Shown here: in pieces, positions 36,015-44,827 of the stretch
Numbering within the stretch: the stretch's first letter is position 1
How the letters are laid out: each line of letters opens with the position of its first letter
NCBI GenBank assembly: GCA_963741385.1
Contig: CAVUHO010000010.1
Location: 124,001-188,000 of the forward strand
Direction: 5' to 3'
DNA: 64,000 nucleotides
Origin: Sulfomarinibacter sp963741385
Lineage (GTDB): Bacteria > Acidobacteriota > Thermoanaerobaculia > Thermoanaerobaculales > Sulfomarinibacteraceae
Notes under the pieces: generated by a model
The model's database searches: none
What the model was told of the DNA's origin: nothing
What the model saw: the letters and a program-made list of their open reading frames with translations, nothing else
Position numbers and translations under genes: made by a program

Positions 36015-36138
36015 CTGTCATCCCGACCGAGGGAGCGAAGCGACCGAGCGGAGGGATCTGGGGGGTGGCTTCGAGCAACGTCCTACCCCAAGCCACCCCC
36101 CAGATCCCTCGGCTCGCTTTGCTCGCTCGGGATGACAG
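36015..36138. repeat. Long inverted repeat, TGTCATCCCGA family (copy 2)
   Basis: CTGTCATCCCGACCGAGGGA... pairs with ...CGCTCGGGATGACAG; inner arms GGGATCTGGGGGGTGGCTT / AAGCCACCCCCCAGATCC. Arms about 55 bp with a 20-base loop. Between two convergent genes; the 35931-36186 gap otherwise has only AACG-type words. Confidence 0.9.
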
Positions 36139-36186
36139 TTTGAGCGACCTGGTTTGCTTCCCTCACACCATTCGGTATTGAAACGT

Positions 36187-37050
36187 TTACGGGTTCGGCA
36201 CACGGAACGTATCGCATGCGGCGACGTCGCCGGTCTCGAAGCCCGTGCGGAACCACTTCACCCTCTGGGCGGAGGTGCCGTGGGTGAAGGAGTCGGGGAC
36301 CACCCGGCCGGTGCTCTCACGCTGGATGCGGTCGTCGCCGATGGCGGTGGCCGCGTTGAGGGCCTCCTCGAGATCGCCCGACTCGAGCATGTTCCGCTCG
36401 CGTTGGGTGTGGAAACCCCAGACCCCCGCCAGACAATCGGCCTGCAACTCGAGCCGCACCGAGAGCTCGTTGGCCTCGGTCTTGCTGGCGCGCCGCTGCA
36501 TGGCTTGAACCTCGTCGTTGATGCCGAGCAGGTTCTGCACATGGTGGCCCACCTCATGGGCGATCACATAGGCTTGGGCGAAATCGCCGGGCGCGCGGAA
36601 GCGCTGTTTGAGCTCATCGTAAAAGCTGAGGTCGATATAGAGTTTGTGGTCGGCGGGGCAGTAGAAGGGGCCCATCGCAGCACCGGCCATCCCACATGCC
36701 GACCGGACCTGGCCCGAGAATATGACGAGGTGCGGTTCCTCGTACCGGCGGCCGATCGACGCAAAGACCGGGTTCCAGGTGTCCTCGGTGTCGGCCAGCA
36801 CCACCGACACGAAATCCACCATCTCGTCCTGTCCGGGCGGCGGCGGTGCGGAGCTGGTCGAGGCTGATGGGCCGTTGTCCACGGGCAGCTGTTCGACGAG
36901 CTGCGCCGGGTCGCCACCGAGCAGCAGATACAGGACTGCGACGATCAGGAACCCGATCCCGCCGACGCCGCCCACCGCGGCCCCCCGGCCCATCGACATC
37001 CCCCGCCGGTCCTCGACGTTCTGACTCCTCCGCCCACCCTTCCAACGCAT
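36187..37050 (-). CDS. Neutral zinc metallopeptidase, YpfJ-type
   Basis: 287 residues with one N-terminal membrane helix (about 28-46), a Pro/Ser-rich linker, and a zincin-like domain with AYVIAHEVGHHVQNLLG as the HExxH site. SACGMAGAAMGPFYCPADHKLYIDLSFYDEL and ADCLAGVWGFH are typical of YpfJ/Zn_peptidase family proteins. The active domain should face the periplasm. GGAGGAGTG precedes the ATG at 37050. The physiological substrate of this family is unknown. A strong hairpin (37092-37120) lies upstream. Confidence 0.9.
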   Translation of the reverse strand: MRWKGGRRSQNVEDRRGMSMGRGAAVGGVGGIGFLIVAVLYLLLGGDPAQLVEQLPVDNGPSASTSSAPPPPGQDEMVDFVSVVLADTEDTWNPVFASIGRRYEEPHLVIFSGQVRSACGMAGAAMGPFYCPADHKLYIDLSFYDELKQRFRAPGDFAQAYVIAHEVGHHVQNLLGINDEVQAMQRRASKTEANELSVRLELQADCLAGVWGFHTQRERNMLESGDLEEALNAATAIGDDRIQRESTGRVVPDSFTHGTSAQRVKWFRTGFETGDVAACDTFRVPNP

Positions 37051-37091
37051 TTCTCACTCCTCCAGATGATGGTGCGCACATGCTACACCAC

Positions 37092-37120
37092 CCACCAGGA
37101 TGGATCCCGCATCCTGGTGG
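37092..37120. repeat. Hairpin with perfect 11-bp stem
   Basis: CCACCAGGATG and CATCCTGGTGG with a 7-base loop, between the nucleoside phosphorylase stop and the metallopeptidase start. There is no U-tract, so it may be a processing or attenuation structure rather than a terminator. Confidence 0.65.
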
Positions 37121-37160
37121 TGGACTACTGCAAAATAGGGATATGACTACGACCGATGGA

Positions 37161-37904
37161 CTACTCCATCGGTGAGGAGAGCACCCGGATCGCCGCTTCG
37201 AGACCGGCATCGAAACCGCGGCGCACTCGCGGGTCGGCGAAACCGCGGTAACCGCGGTCCTTCTTCTTGGGCAGGGTCACGTTGTCGGTACAGAAAAGAA
37301 GCGCGCCGGTGACCAGATCGAGGCGCGCACCCACCACCGCCACCGCTGCGCACTCCGACTCCACAGCGATGACGAGACCCGCGCAGTCCTCGTAGATCTC
37401 CCGGCCCTGGCGGTAGCCGGCGTCGGTGGTGTAGACCACGCCGCGATGGGCGCCAACGCCGACCTCGCCGGCCGCACGCCACAGTTGGGCCGTCAGCAGT
37501 GGGTCGAACGCGGCCGGAAAGCCGGGTGGCGCGTAGTAGGCCGACGTCCCCTCACCCCGGACGGCGCCCGTCGCTACGACGAGGTCGCCGACCCCAACAG
37601 CCTGCGCGACCCCACCGCAGGCGCCAAACACCACGACCCGCCGGGCGCCGGCGTGAACCGCCATCTCGAGGGCGTTGGCGGCGGCCGGCGATCCCATGCC
37701 CGAATAGATCAGGGTGATCGGGGATGGCGCCCCTTTGAGCCGGTACACCAGACGGTCGGTCGTTTCGTCGAGCGGGATCTCTTCGCCGTCCCACCGCTCC
37801 ACAATCGCCGGCAGGAAGGAACGCCGGCCGAAGGGCAGGAGCAAAACGGACTCCTCACTCTCAAACGGCGGGTTGTTGGAATGGCTGAAGTCTCGGCTGT
37901 TCAA
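37161..37904 (-). CDS. Nucleoside phosphorylase (PNP/UDP family)
   Basis: 247 residues from a TTG start at 37904 (GGGAGGACAG upstream); an ATG at 38000 would add 32 low-complexity residues with no ribosome site. Motifs: LIYSGMGSPAAANALEMAVHAGARRVVVFGACGG (phosphate/ribose site) and VIAVESECAAVAVVGA (nucleoside-binding Glu region). It splits a purine or pyrimidine nucleoside with phosphate in salvage; uridine phosphorylase-like is my best guess. Monocistronic, divergent from the C69 peptidase. Confidence 0.82.
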   Translation of the reverse strand: MNSRDFSHSNNPPFESEESVLLLPFGRRSFLPAIVERWDGEEIPLDETTDRLVYRLKGAPSPITLIYSGMGSPAAANALEMAVHAGARRVVVFGACGGVAQAVGVGDLVVATGAVRGEGTSAYYAPPGFPAAFDPLLTAQLWRAAGEVGVGAHRGVVYTTDAGYRQGREIYEDCAGLVIAVESECAAVAVVGARLDLVTGALLFCTDNVTLPKKKDRGYRGFADPRVRRGFDAGLEAAIRVLSSPME

Positions 37905-38012
37905 ACTGTCCTCCCTCGATTCAAGGCTACCACCGGAGACCACCGCCGGCGCCCTGGAGGAACGACCCCTCCCCTCGGTGTTACCATGCGCTGTCGCCAT
38001 TGGAGGGCTGCA

Positions 38013-39659
38013 ATGTTACGTTTTCGCAACTTCTCAACTGTAGTGATGGCCGTGCTTTCGATCGTGACCTCATGGACGATCGTCCAACCCGCCTCGGCCT
38101 GCACCAACATCCTGGTCAGCAAAGGAGCCTCGGCCGACGGCTCGGTGATGATCACCTACGCCTGCGATGGCCGATTCCACCCCAGGCTGCGGCAGGTCCC
38201 GGCGCAGGATCATGAATTCGGCGCGGTCTACGAGATCAAAGAACGGTCGGGCGCTGTCCGGGGCACCATCCCCCAGGTGCCGCACACCTACGCCGTGGTG
38301 GGCCTGATGAATGAACACCAACTGGCGATCAGCGAGACCACCACCACCGGCCGCGAGGAGCTTCAGGACCCCGAAGGCCTCATCCACTACTGGACCCTGA
38401 TGCAGCTGACCCTCGAGAGGGCGAAGACGGCGCGCGAGGCCATCGACGTGATGGCTTCGCTCGTCGAGGAGTTCGGCTATCAGTCCACCGCCGAGTCCTT
38501 TTCCATCGCCGACCCCAACGAGGTGTGGCTGATGGAGATGGTCGGCACCGGCCCGGGCAGCCGGGGCGCTGTGTGGGTGGCCCTGCGCATTCCCGACGGC
38601 TACATCTCTGCCTATGCCAATGGGCCCCGGGTGCGGGAATTCCCGCTCGACGACCCCGAGAACTGCCTGTTCTCCGAAAACGTCGTCTCCTTTGCGGTCG
38701 AACAGGGCTTTTACGACCCTTCGGGTGGCAAGCCCTTCAGCTTCGCGGAGGCCTATGACACACCGACGGTCCAGTCGAGGCGGTACACGGCAACCCGGGT
38801 GTGGAGCATCTTCCGCCGGGCCGCGCCGTCGGTCGAACTGAACACCGACTACCACCGCGGAGTCGCGGGCGCCGAACCCTACCCCCTGTGGATCAAGCCC
38901 GACCGGAAGCTCAGTGTCGCCGATGTGATGGCGTTGATGCGGGACCATTACGAGGGCACTCCCTTCGACATGACCCGGGGAATCGATGCCGGCCCATTTG
39001 GCGACCCGAACCGCTGGCGGCCAATGGAGTGGGAGGTGGATGGAAAGACCTACAGCTGGGAGCGGCCCATCTCGACGCAGCAGACGGGTTTCTCCTTCGT
39101 ATCGCAGTCACGGTCCTGGCTGCCCGACGCCATCGGTGGGGTCTACTGGTACGGCCTCGACGACACCTATACCTCGTGTTACGTGCCGCTCTACGCAGGC
39201 ATCGACAGCGTGCCGTACTCCTTCACCGTCGGCAGCATCGAAAAATTCTCATGGGACTCGGCGTGGTGGGTCTTCAACTTCGTGGCCAATTTGGCCAACC
39301 TCAAATACAGCTTCATGGTGGAGGATATTCTCGAGGTCCAGAGGGAGATCGAGGGGAAATTCCTGGCCATGCAACCGGTGGTCGAACAGACCGCGCTCGC
39401 GCTCGCCGACAAGGACCCCGACCTGATGCGTGAGTATCTCACGCAGTACTCCGTGGGCCAGGGCGAGGAGATGGTGCGGCGGTGGAAAGAACTCGGCGAA
39501 TACCTTCTGACCACGTACAACGACGGCTATGTTGCCGGCAAGGGAGAGGAGGTGGAGCGTGGCTATCCCGAGAGCTGGCTGCGCGAAGTGGTAGGTGCGC
39601 GTCCCGAGCAATTTCTGCTCGAGCAGAAAGAAAAAACAGAGAACGAACACCCGTTTTGA
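38013..39659 (+). CDS. Secreted C69-family dipeptidase
   Basis: 548 residues. The signal peptide ends ASA, and the next residue C30 (CTNILVSKGASADGSVM) is the N-terminal nucleophile expected for peptidase family C69 after cleavage. Further family segments include LMNEHQLAISETTTTGREEL, SFSIADPNEVWLMEMVG and YANGPRVREFPLDDPENC. It should release dipeptides or trim peptides outside the cytoplasm. GGAGG precedes ATG 38013. The BNR protein follows 94 bases downstream on the same strand, so both may be expressed together for extracellular protein use. Confidence 0.9.
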   Translation: MLRFRNFSTVVMAVLSIVTSWTIVQPASACTNILVSKGASADGSVMITYACDGRFHPRLRQVPAQDHEFGAVYEIKERSGAVRGTIPQVPHTYAVVGLMNEHQLAISETTTTGREELQDPEGLIHYWTLMQLTLERAKTAREAIDVMASLVEEFGYQSTAESFSIADPNEVWLMEMVGTGPGSRGAVWVALRIPDGYISAYANGPRVREFPLDDPENCLFSENVVSFAVEQGFYDPSGGKPFSFAEAYDTPTVQSRRYTATRVWSIFRRAAPSVELNTDYHRGVAGAEPYPLWIKPDRKLSVADVMALMRDHYEGTPFDMTRGIDAGPFGDPNRWRPMEWEVDGKTYSWERPISTQQTGFSFVSQSRSWLPDAIGGVYWYGLDDTYTSCYVPLYAGIDSVPYSFTVGSIEKFSWDSAWWVFNFVANLANLKYSFMVEDILEVQREIEGKFLAMQPVVEQTALALADKDPDLMREYLTQYSVGQGEEMVRRWKELGEYLLTTYNDGYVAGKGEEVERGYPESWLREVVGARPEQFLLEQKEKTENEHPF

Positions 39660-39753
39660 GAGCACAAAACGAGGCCCCGTCGATCATGATAAAGTCCAAT
39701 TCATCCCACCCCGGACCCGGGGTGAATCAACCACTGCGAAGGAGGGGAAGCCG

Positions 39754-42700
39754 ATGAAAAAGTTGTGGATATTGATGCTCGTTTTCGCCCTGGCGGCCTT
39801 GCCGGCAACGGCCAAAAAGAAAACGGATGCGGTACCGGACGCCGATGAGGAAAAGGGAGGCATGTCGGCCGCCACCTTCGCCGGCCTCGAGTGGCGCTCG
39901 ATCGGACCGGCCTTCAACTCCGGGCGGGTGATCGATTTCGCGGTCGACCCGCAAGCCCACAACATCATCTATGCCGCCACCGCTTCGGGCGGACTGTGGA
40001 AGACCGTCAACAGCGGCACCACCTGGGAACCCATCTTCGACAAGGAGAAGTCCTACTCCATCGGCAGCGTGACCATCGATCCTGCAAATTCAAACGTGGT
40101 ATGGGTCGGGACCGGCGAGAACAACAGCCAGCGCTCGGTGGCCTTCGGCGACGGGGTCTACAAGAGCCTCGACGGCGGCCAGAACTGGAAGAATGTCGGT
40201 CTCGGCGAGTCCGAACACATCGGCATGATCGTGGTCGACCCGCGGGATTCCAACGTCGTCTACGTGGCGGCCCAGGGGCCGCTGTGGAACTCGGGTGGCG
40301 ACCGCGGCGTCTACAAGACCACCGACGGCGGCGCGACCTGGGAGCGCGTGCTTTTCATCTCGGACGACACCGGCGCCAACGAGGTCCACATGGACCCGCG
40401 CAACCCGGATGTGCTCTATGCGTCGTCCTACCAGCGCCGCCGCCACGTCTACACACTGGTCAACGGCGGCCCGGAATCGGCCATCTACAAGTCGACCGAT
40501 GCCGGCGCCACCTGGCGCAAGATCACCGAGGGTCTGCCCAAGGTCGATATGGGCAAGATCGGCATGGATATTTCACCTGCAGACCCCGACGTCCTGTACG
40601 CGGTGATCGAGGCGCAGCGAGACAAGGGCGGTTTCTTCCGTTCCACCGATCGCGGCGAGAGCTGGTCGAAGATGTCGGACTACGTTGCCGAAAGCCCGCA
40701 GTATTACAACGAGATTTTCGCCGACCCCCATGACGTCGACCGGGTCTACGCCATGGACACCTTTCTCCTGATCACCCTCGACGGCGGCAAGACCTTCAAC
40801 CGGGTCGGGGAGAAGAAGAAGCACGTCGACAACCACGCGTTGTGGATCGACACCGGCGACACCGACCACTTCCTGGTGGGGTGCGACGGCGGCATCTACG
40901 AGACCTGGGACCGCGGCGCCACCTACCGCTTCTTCGAAAACCTGCCGATCACCCAGTTCTACCGCGTATCGGTCGACAACACGAAGCCCTTCTACTACGT
41001 CTATGGCGGCACCCAGGACAACAACTCCCTGGGCGGCCCATCCAGGACCCTCTTCAGCTCGGGGATCTCCAACGAGGATTGGTTCGTCACGGTCGGCGGC
41101 GACGGCTACGAGACCGTTGTCGACCCCACCGACCCCGACACCGTCTACAGCCAGTGGCAGTACGGCGGTCTGGTCCGCTACGACCGCGCGAGCGGGGAGT
41201 CGGTGGACATCCAACCGCAGGAAGAACCGGGCGAGGCCGCCCATCGCTGGAACTGGGACTCGCCGCTGATGATCAGCCCGCACCTCCACACCCGGCTCTA
41301 CTTCGCGAGCCAGCGGCTCTTCCGGTCGGACGATCGCGGCAACTCGTGGACCGCCGTGAGCCCTGACCTCAGCCGCGCGATCGACGCCAACACGCTGCCG
41401 GTGTTCGGCAAGATTCAGGGCATCGACGCGGTCGCCAAGAACATGTCCACCTCCAACTACGGCAACATCGTGTCGCTGACCGAGTCGCCGCTGGTGGAGG
41501 GCCTCATCTACGTCGGCACCGACGACGGTCTCATTCAGGTCACCGAAAACGGCGGCGCCGACTGGCGCGCGGTCGATGAGGTTCCCGGAGTGCCCAGGAT
41601 GACCTATGTCAGCCGGCTCGAGGCGTCGGTGCATGACAAGGACACCGTGTATGCCACCTTCAACAACAAAAAACGTGGCGATTACAAACCCTACGTCTTC
41701 GTCAGCCGCGACCGCGGCGTGACCTGGACGTCCATCACCGGCGACCTGCCCGATCGCGAGATCGCCTACGCCGTGATGCAGGACCACGTCAAACCGGAGT
41801 TGCTGTTTGTCGGCACCGAGTTCGGTGTCTACTTCACGCCCAACGAAGGCACCAACTGGATCAAGCTCAAGGGCAAGCTGCCCACCATCCAGGTCCGCGA
41901 CATCGACATCCACCGCGGCGAGAACGATGTCGTGCTCGCCACCTTCGGCCGGGGCTTCTACGTCCTCGACGACTACACCCCGCTGCGCGAGGTCTCGGAC
42001 GCCGCCCTCGAACAGGAGGCAATCCTTTTCCCGACCCGAAATGCCCTGCGCTATGTCGAACAGAGTTCGCGGGTCGGTTCGCGCGGCGCCACGTTCTACA
42101 CCGCCGACAATCCGGATTTCGGCGCCACCTTCACGTATTACCTGAAAGACGGGGTCAAGACGCTCGAGGATCAACGGATCGAGGCCGAGAAGGAAGCCGC
42201 CAAGGCCGAGGTCGACCCCGACATCCCGAGCTATGACGAGCTGAGGGCCGAGGAGGAACAGATCGACCCCTCGGTGTTCCTCACCGTTCGCGATGCCGAC
42301 GGTAACGTCGTGCGCAGGGTCGACGGTGCCAGCTCCAAAGGCCTCCACAGGGCGACCTGGGATCTGCGGTGGCCGAGCAGCCGCCCGACCTCGCTCAAGA
42401 ACGAAATCCGGAACCCCTGGGATCGCGAACCGTCGGGTCAGCTGACCGTTCCCGGCTCCTACACGGTGACCTTGTCGAAGGTCGTCGACGGTGTCGTCAC
42501 CGAACTCGCGGAACCGCAGACATTCGAGGTCGTGGAGCTCGGTCTCAACCGGTTCAAGGCGGAGAACTTCTCGGAGGCGTTGGCCTTCCAGCAGAAGACC
42601 GCGGATCTTCAGCGCGCGGTCACCGGCGCCCTCAAGTGGGCCGACGAAGCCGACGAGCGCCTGACATATACGCGGAAGGCGCTCAGTGATGCCCCCAGGG

Positions 42701-43038
42701 CCGACACGGCTCTGCTCGCCGAATCGCAGCGGCTGCAGACCGAGCTTGACGACGCCCTGCTCCAACTTCGTGGCGACCAGACCAGGGAGAAACGCAACGT
42801 CTTCACGCCGCCTTCGATCTCCGAGCGGGTCAACCGCATCGTCAGCGGCCAGTGGGACACGACGTCGGCGCCGACGGTCACGAATGTGAAGGACTACCAG
42901 TGGGCAGCCGAGGCCTTCGCCACCGAACTTGCCCGTCTCAACGTCCTGTCCGCGGCACTCGACGCCTTCGAAGCTCAGCTCGAGGCGGCCGGTGCCCCGT
43001 GGACGCCGGGACGGCTGCCGGAGTGGAAGATGAAATGA
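39754..43038 (+). CDS. Large secreted BNR/VPS10-like beta-propeller protein
   Basis: 1094 residues with signal peptide (about 1-20). Many BNR/Asp-box repeats are visible (GGLWKTVNSGTTWEP, GVYKSLDGGQNWKN, GVYKTTDGGATWER, SRDRGVTWTSITG), which builds a ten-bladed-type propeller as in sortilin/VPS10 and xyloglucanase folds. No glycosidase catalytic pair is recognisable. The C-terminal about 300 residues include a coiled-coil-like region (EAEKEAAKAEVDPDIPSYDEL; LAESQRLQTELDDALLQLRG) and a Fn3-like stretch. Proteins of this type are common in Acidobacteriota beside peptidases; the role is unknown. GGAGGGG precedes ATG 39754. Confidence 0.88.
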   Translation: MKKLWILMLVFALAALPATAKKKTDAVPDADEEKGGMSAATFAGLEWRSIGPAFNSGRVIDFAVDPQAHNIIYAATASGGLWKTVNSGTTWEPIFDKEKSYSIGSVTIDPANSNVVWVGTGENNSQRSVAFGDGVYKSLDGGQNWKNVGLGESEHIGMIVVDPRDSNVVYVAAQGPLWNSGGDRGVYKTTDGGATWERVLFISDDTGANEVHMDPRNPDVLYASSYQRRRHVYTLVNGGPESAIYKSTDAGATWRKITEGLPKVDMGKIGMDISPADPDVLYAVIEAQRDKGGFFRSTDRGESWSKMSDYVAESPQYYNEIFADPHDVDRVYAMDTFLLITLDGGKTFNRVGEKKKHVDNHALWIDTGDTDHFLVGCDGGIYETWDRGATYRFFENLPITQFYRVSVDNTKPFYYVYGGTQDNNSLGGPSRTLFSSGISNEDWFVTVGGDGYETVVDPTDPDTVYSQWQYGGLVRYDRASGESVDIQPQEEPGEAAHRWNWDSPLMISPHLHTRLYFASQRLFRSDDRGNSWTAVSPDLSRAIDANTLPVFGKIQGIDAVAKNMSTSNYGNIVSLTESPLVEGLIYVGTDDGLIQVTENGGADWRAVDEVPGVPRMTYVSRLEASVHDKDTVYATFNNKKRGDYKPYVFVSRDRGVTWTSITGDLPDREIAYAVMQDHVKPELLFVGTEFGVYFTPNEGTNWIKLKGKLPTIQVRDIDIHRGENDVVLATFGRGFYVLDDYTPLREVSDAALEQEAILFPTRNALRYVEQSSRVGSRGATFYTADNPDFGATFTYYLKDGVKTLEDQRIEAEKEAAKAEVDPDIPSYDELRAEEEQIDPSVFLTVRDADGNVVRRVDGASSKGLHRATWDLRWPSSRPTSLKNEIRNPWDREPSGQLTVPGSYTVTLSKVVDGVVTELAEPQTFEVVELGLNRFKAENFSEALAFQQKTADLQRAVTGALKWADEADERLTYTRKALSDAPRADTALLAESQRLQTELDDALLQLRGDQTREKRNVFTPPSISERVNRIVSGQWDTTSAPTVTNVKDYQWAAEAFATELARLNVLSAALDAFEAQLEAAGAPWTPGRLPEWKMK

Positions 43039-43151
43039 GGAATTAGGAATTCGGAATTCGGAATTCGGAATTTCCGCCCACCCACCCCCCGGTCGTCGCG
43101 GCCGGGGGGTGTTTTTATTTCGGATTTCGAATTTCGGATTTCGAATTTTCC
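43038..43151. repeat. Heptad-bracketed palindrome (AATTCGG and ATTTCGG words)
   Basis: Left arm (GAATTCG units, 43042-43072), core CCACCCACCCCCCGG/CCGGGGGGTG, right arm ATTTCGG/ATTTCGA units (43117-43150). Here the two arms carry different words. It begins at the stop codon of the BNR gene. Confidence 0.85.
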
Positions 43152-43222
43152 GCCCAACCCCCCACCGACGATTGAAGTCCGAGTGCTCAGGGCGGGTGGG
43201 ACCGCGTGCGGCGGAGGTGCAA
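43152..43222. repeat. CGCGTGCGGCGG core repeat (copy 2)
   Basis: CCGCCCAACCCCCCACCG, a spacer, GAGTGCTCAGGGCGGGTGGG and CCGCGTGCGGCGGAGGTGC. It matches the reverse copy at 8085-8160 and the forward copy at 55688. Confidence 0.75.
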
Positions 43223-43226
43223 CTTT

Positions 43227-43285
43227 CAACATTGTTGGTTCCACGATCATCCACGTCGACGGGACGCTACGGGCCAACAATGTTG
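43227..43285. repeat. Inverted repeat with 12-bp perfect arms
   Basis: CAACATTGTTGG (43227-43238) pairs with CCAACAATGTTG (43274-43285), 35-bp spacer. It lies about 120 bases upstream of msrA and could be an operator pair or a small terminal-repeat element. The rest of the 43039-43403 gap shows no gene. Confidence 0.7.
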
Positions 43286-43403
43286 AGGGTGGCTCCTCCC
43301 GGGAAGCGCGTGATCAAAGGCATGCAGCAAACGCCGCCTCGGAAACGGACGTTATGGAACAGAGTCGCTGGCGAAAATGTTGTGTACACCGGAGGATCGA
43401 CTC

Positions 43404-43895
43404 ATGGCGACAGCGACATTCGGTGCAGGATGCTTCTGGGGTGTGGAGGCGGCGTTTCGCAGGATCGAGGGTGTGACCGATGCGGCGGTGGGCTATGCCG
43501 GCGGCCACACCGACAACCCGACCTATCGCGACGTCTGCTCACATAGCACCGGTCACGCCGAAGTCGTGCAGGTCGAGTACGATCCGGCTCGCGTCACCTT
43601 TGACAGCGTGCTCGAAGCGTTCTGGGAAATGCACGACCCGACCCAGGTCAACCGCCAGGGCCCGGACGTCGGCGACCAGTACCGCTCGGTGATCTTCTTT
43701 CACACCGCGGAGCAGGAAGAGAAGGCCATCCGGTCCAAGAAGGCCCTCGAGGCCGGCGGTTCGCTCCGGCGCCCCGTCGCGACCCTGATCCAGCCGGCGC
43801 CGACGTTCTGGCGTGCCGAGGACTACCACCAGCGCTATCTGGAAAAGAACAGCGGGGCCGCCTGCAGCCTCGGCCACGCGGGAGGCGGAAGGTGA
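43404..43895 (+). CDS. msrA: Peptide methionine-S-sulfoxide reductase
   Basis: 163 residues. The catalytic GAGCFWGVEAAFRRIEGV motif has C10, followed by VGYAGGHTDNPTYRDVCSHSTGHAEVVQVEYDP and the EDYHQRYLEKN end typical of MsrA. It repairs oxidised methionine with thioredoxin. GGAGGATCG precedes ATG 43404. A resolving Cys is probably in GAACSLGHA near the C-terminus. The stop overlaps the start of the next gene (GTGA), so the two are coupled. Confidence 0.95.
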   Translation: MATATFGAGCFWGVEAAFRRIEGVTDAAVGYAGGHTDNPTYRDVCSHSTGHAEVVQVEYDPARVTFDSVLEAFWEMHDPTQVNRQGPDVGDQYRSVIFFHTAEQEEKAIRSKKALEAGGSLRRPVATLIQPAPTFWRAEDYHQRYLEKNSGAACSLGHAGGGR

Positions 43896-44827
43896 CACCA
43901 GACCTGAAGCTGCACTCCGCCGCCGTGATCGGCGCCACCGGGCCGACCGGCAAACACCTGACGCGCGAGCTCCTGCGTCGCGGGATCGAAGTGAGGGTGA
44001 TTTCTCGCAGCGCCGAAAATCTCGAAAAGGCGTTCGCCGGTCTCGACGCGCAACGGGTCGCCGCCGACGCGGTCGACCCTGAGGCGGTCCGGCGCGCCAT
44101 CGACGGCTGCGAGGTCGCGTTCGACTGCATCGGCCTCCCGGCCGAGCACATGGATCTCCACCCCGTGACGGCCAGGGCGGTCAGCGACGCGGCCTCGGCG
44201 GTCGGGTGCCGCTGCGTTCAGGTCTCCAGCTTCTGGTCGTACCTGCCGGCCCGGTCGCAACCGATCAACGAAGGCAGCCCCCGAGAGGGCGGCAACTTCT
44301 ACATCCGGATGCGGCGGCAGGCCGAGGACGTCGTTCTCGCAGGCGGCGGGGCGGTGCTCCACCTGCCGGACTTCTTCGGCCCCGAGGTGAACGCGAGCAG
44401 CCTGCAGAGCTTTCTGAAGGAAGCTGCGGAGGGCGATCGTGCGAACTGGATCGGTTCCGCCGACACGGACCGTGATTACGTCTACGTGCCCGACGCGATG
44501 AGTGTGGCCACCGATCTCGCCGGCCACACCGGAGCCTACGGCAAACGTTGGGTGCTCGGCGGCAGCGGCGCATTGAGCGCCCGGCGCGCGGCGGAGATCG
44601 CGGGCGACCACCTCGGAAAAAAGATCGCGATCCGCAGCGCTCCCCCCTGGATGCTGAAGATCATCAGTCTCTTCTCCGCCGACCTCAGGGCCTTCATGCC
44701 GATGGTCCCGTACTACGTACAGTCGGTATCGTACGATGAGTGCCATTTGGCGGAGCTGATCGGACCGATCGAACACACGGTCTACGCCGATGCGATCCCG
44801 ACCACCCTCGACTGGATTCTCAAGTGA
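43892..44827 (+). CDS. NmrA/SDR-like NAD(P)-binding protein
   Basis: 311 residues, GTG start overlapping the msrA stop. The N-terminal AAVIGATGPTGKHLTRELLRRGIEVRVISRS is an atypical-SDR dinucleotide motif. It lacks a clear YxxxK catalytic pair, as in NmrA- and NDUFA9-like proteins, so it may be a sensor or a reductase with an altered site. Its link to msrA suggests a redox or oxidative-damage role. It ends convergent with the threonine synthase gene, the two stops overlapping by 8 bases. Confidence 0.8.
   Translation: MTPDLKLHSAAVIGATGPTGKHLTRELLRRGIEVRVISRSAENLEKAFAGLDAQRVAADAVDPEAVRRAIDGCEVAFDCIGLPAEHMDLHPVTARAVSDAASAVGCRCVQVSSFWSYLPARSQPINEGSPREGGNFYIRMRRQAEDVVLAGGGAVLHLPDFFGPEVNASSLQSFLKEAAEGDRANWIGSADTDRDYVYVPDAMSVATDLAGHTGAYGKRWVLGGSGALSARRAAEIAGDHLGKKIAIRSAPPWMLKIISLFSADLRAFMPMVPYYVQSVSYDECHLAELIGPIEHTVYADAIPTTLDWILK

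Noticed and set aside
40573..43254. An 893-codon open frame antisense to the BNR protein
   Set aside because: It mirrors the codon bias of the real gene and has no domain signature or ribosome site.
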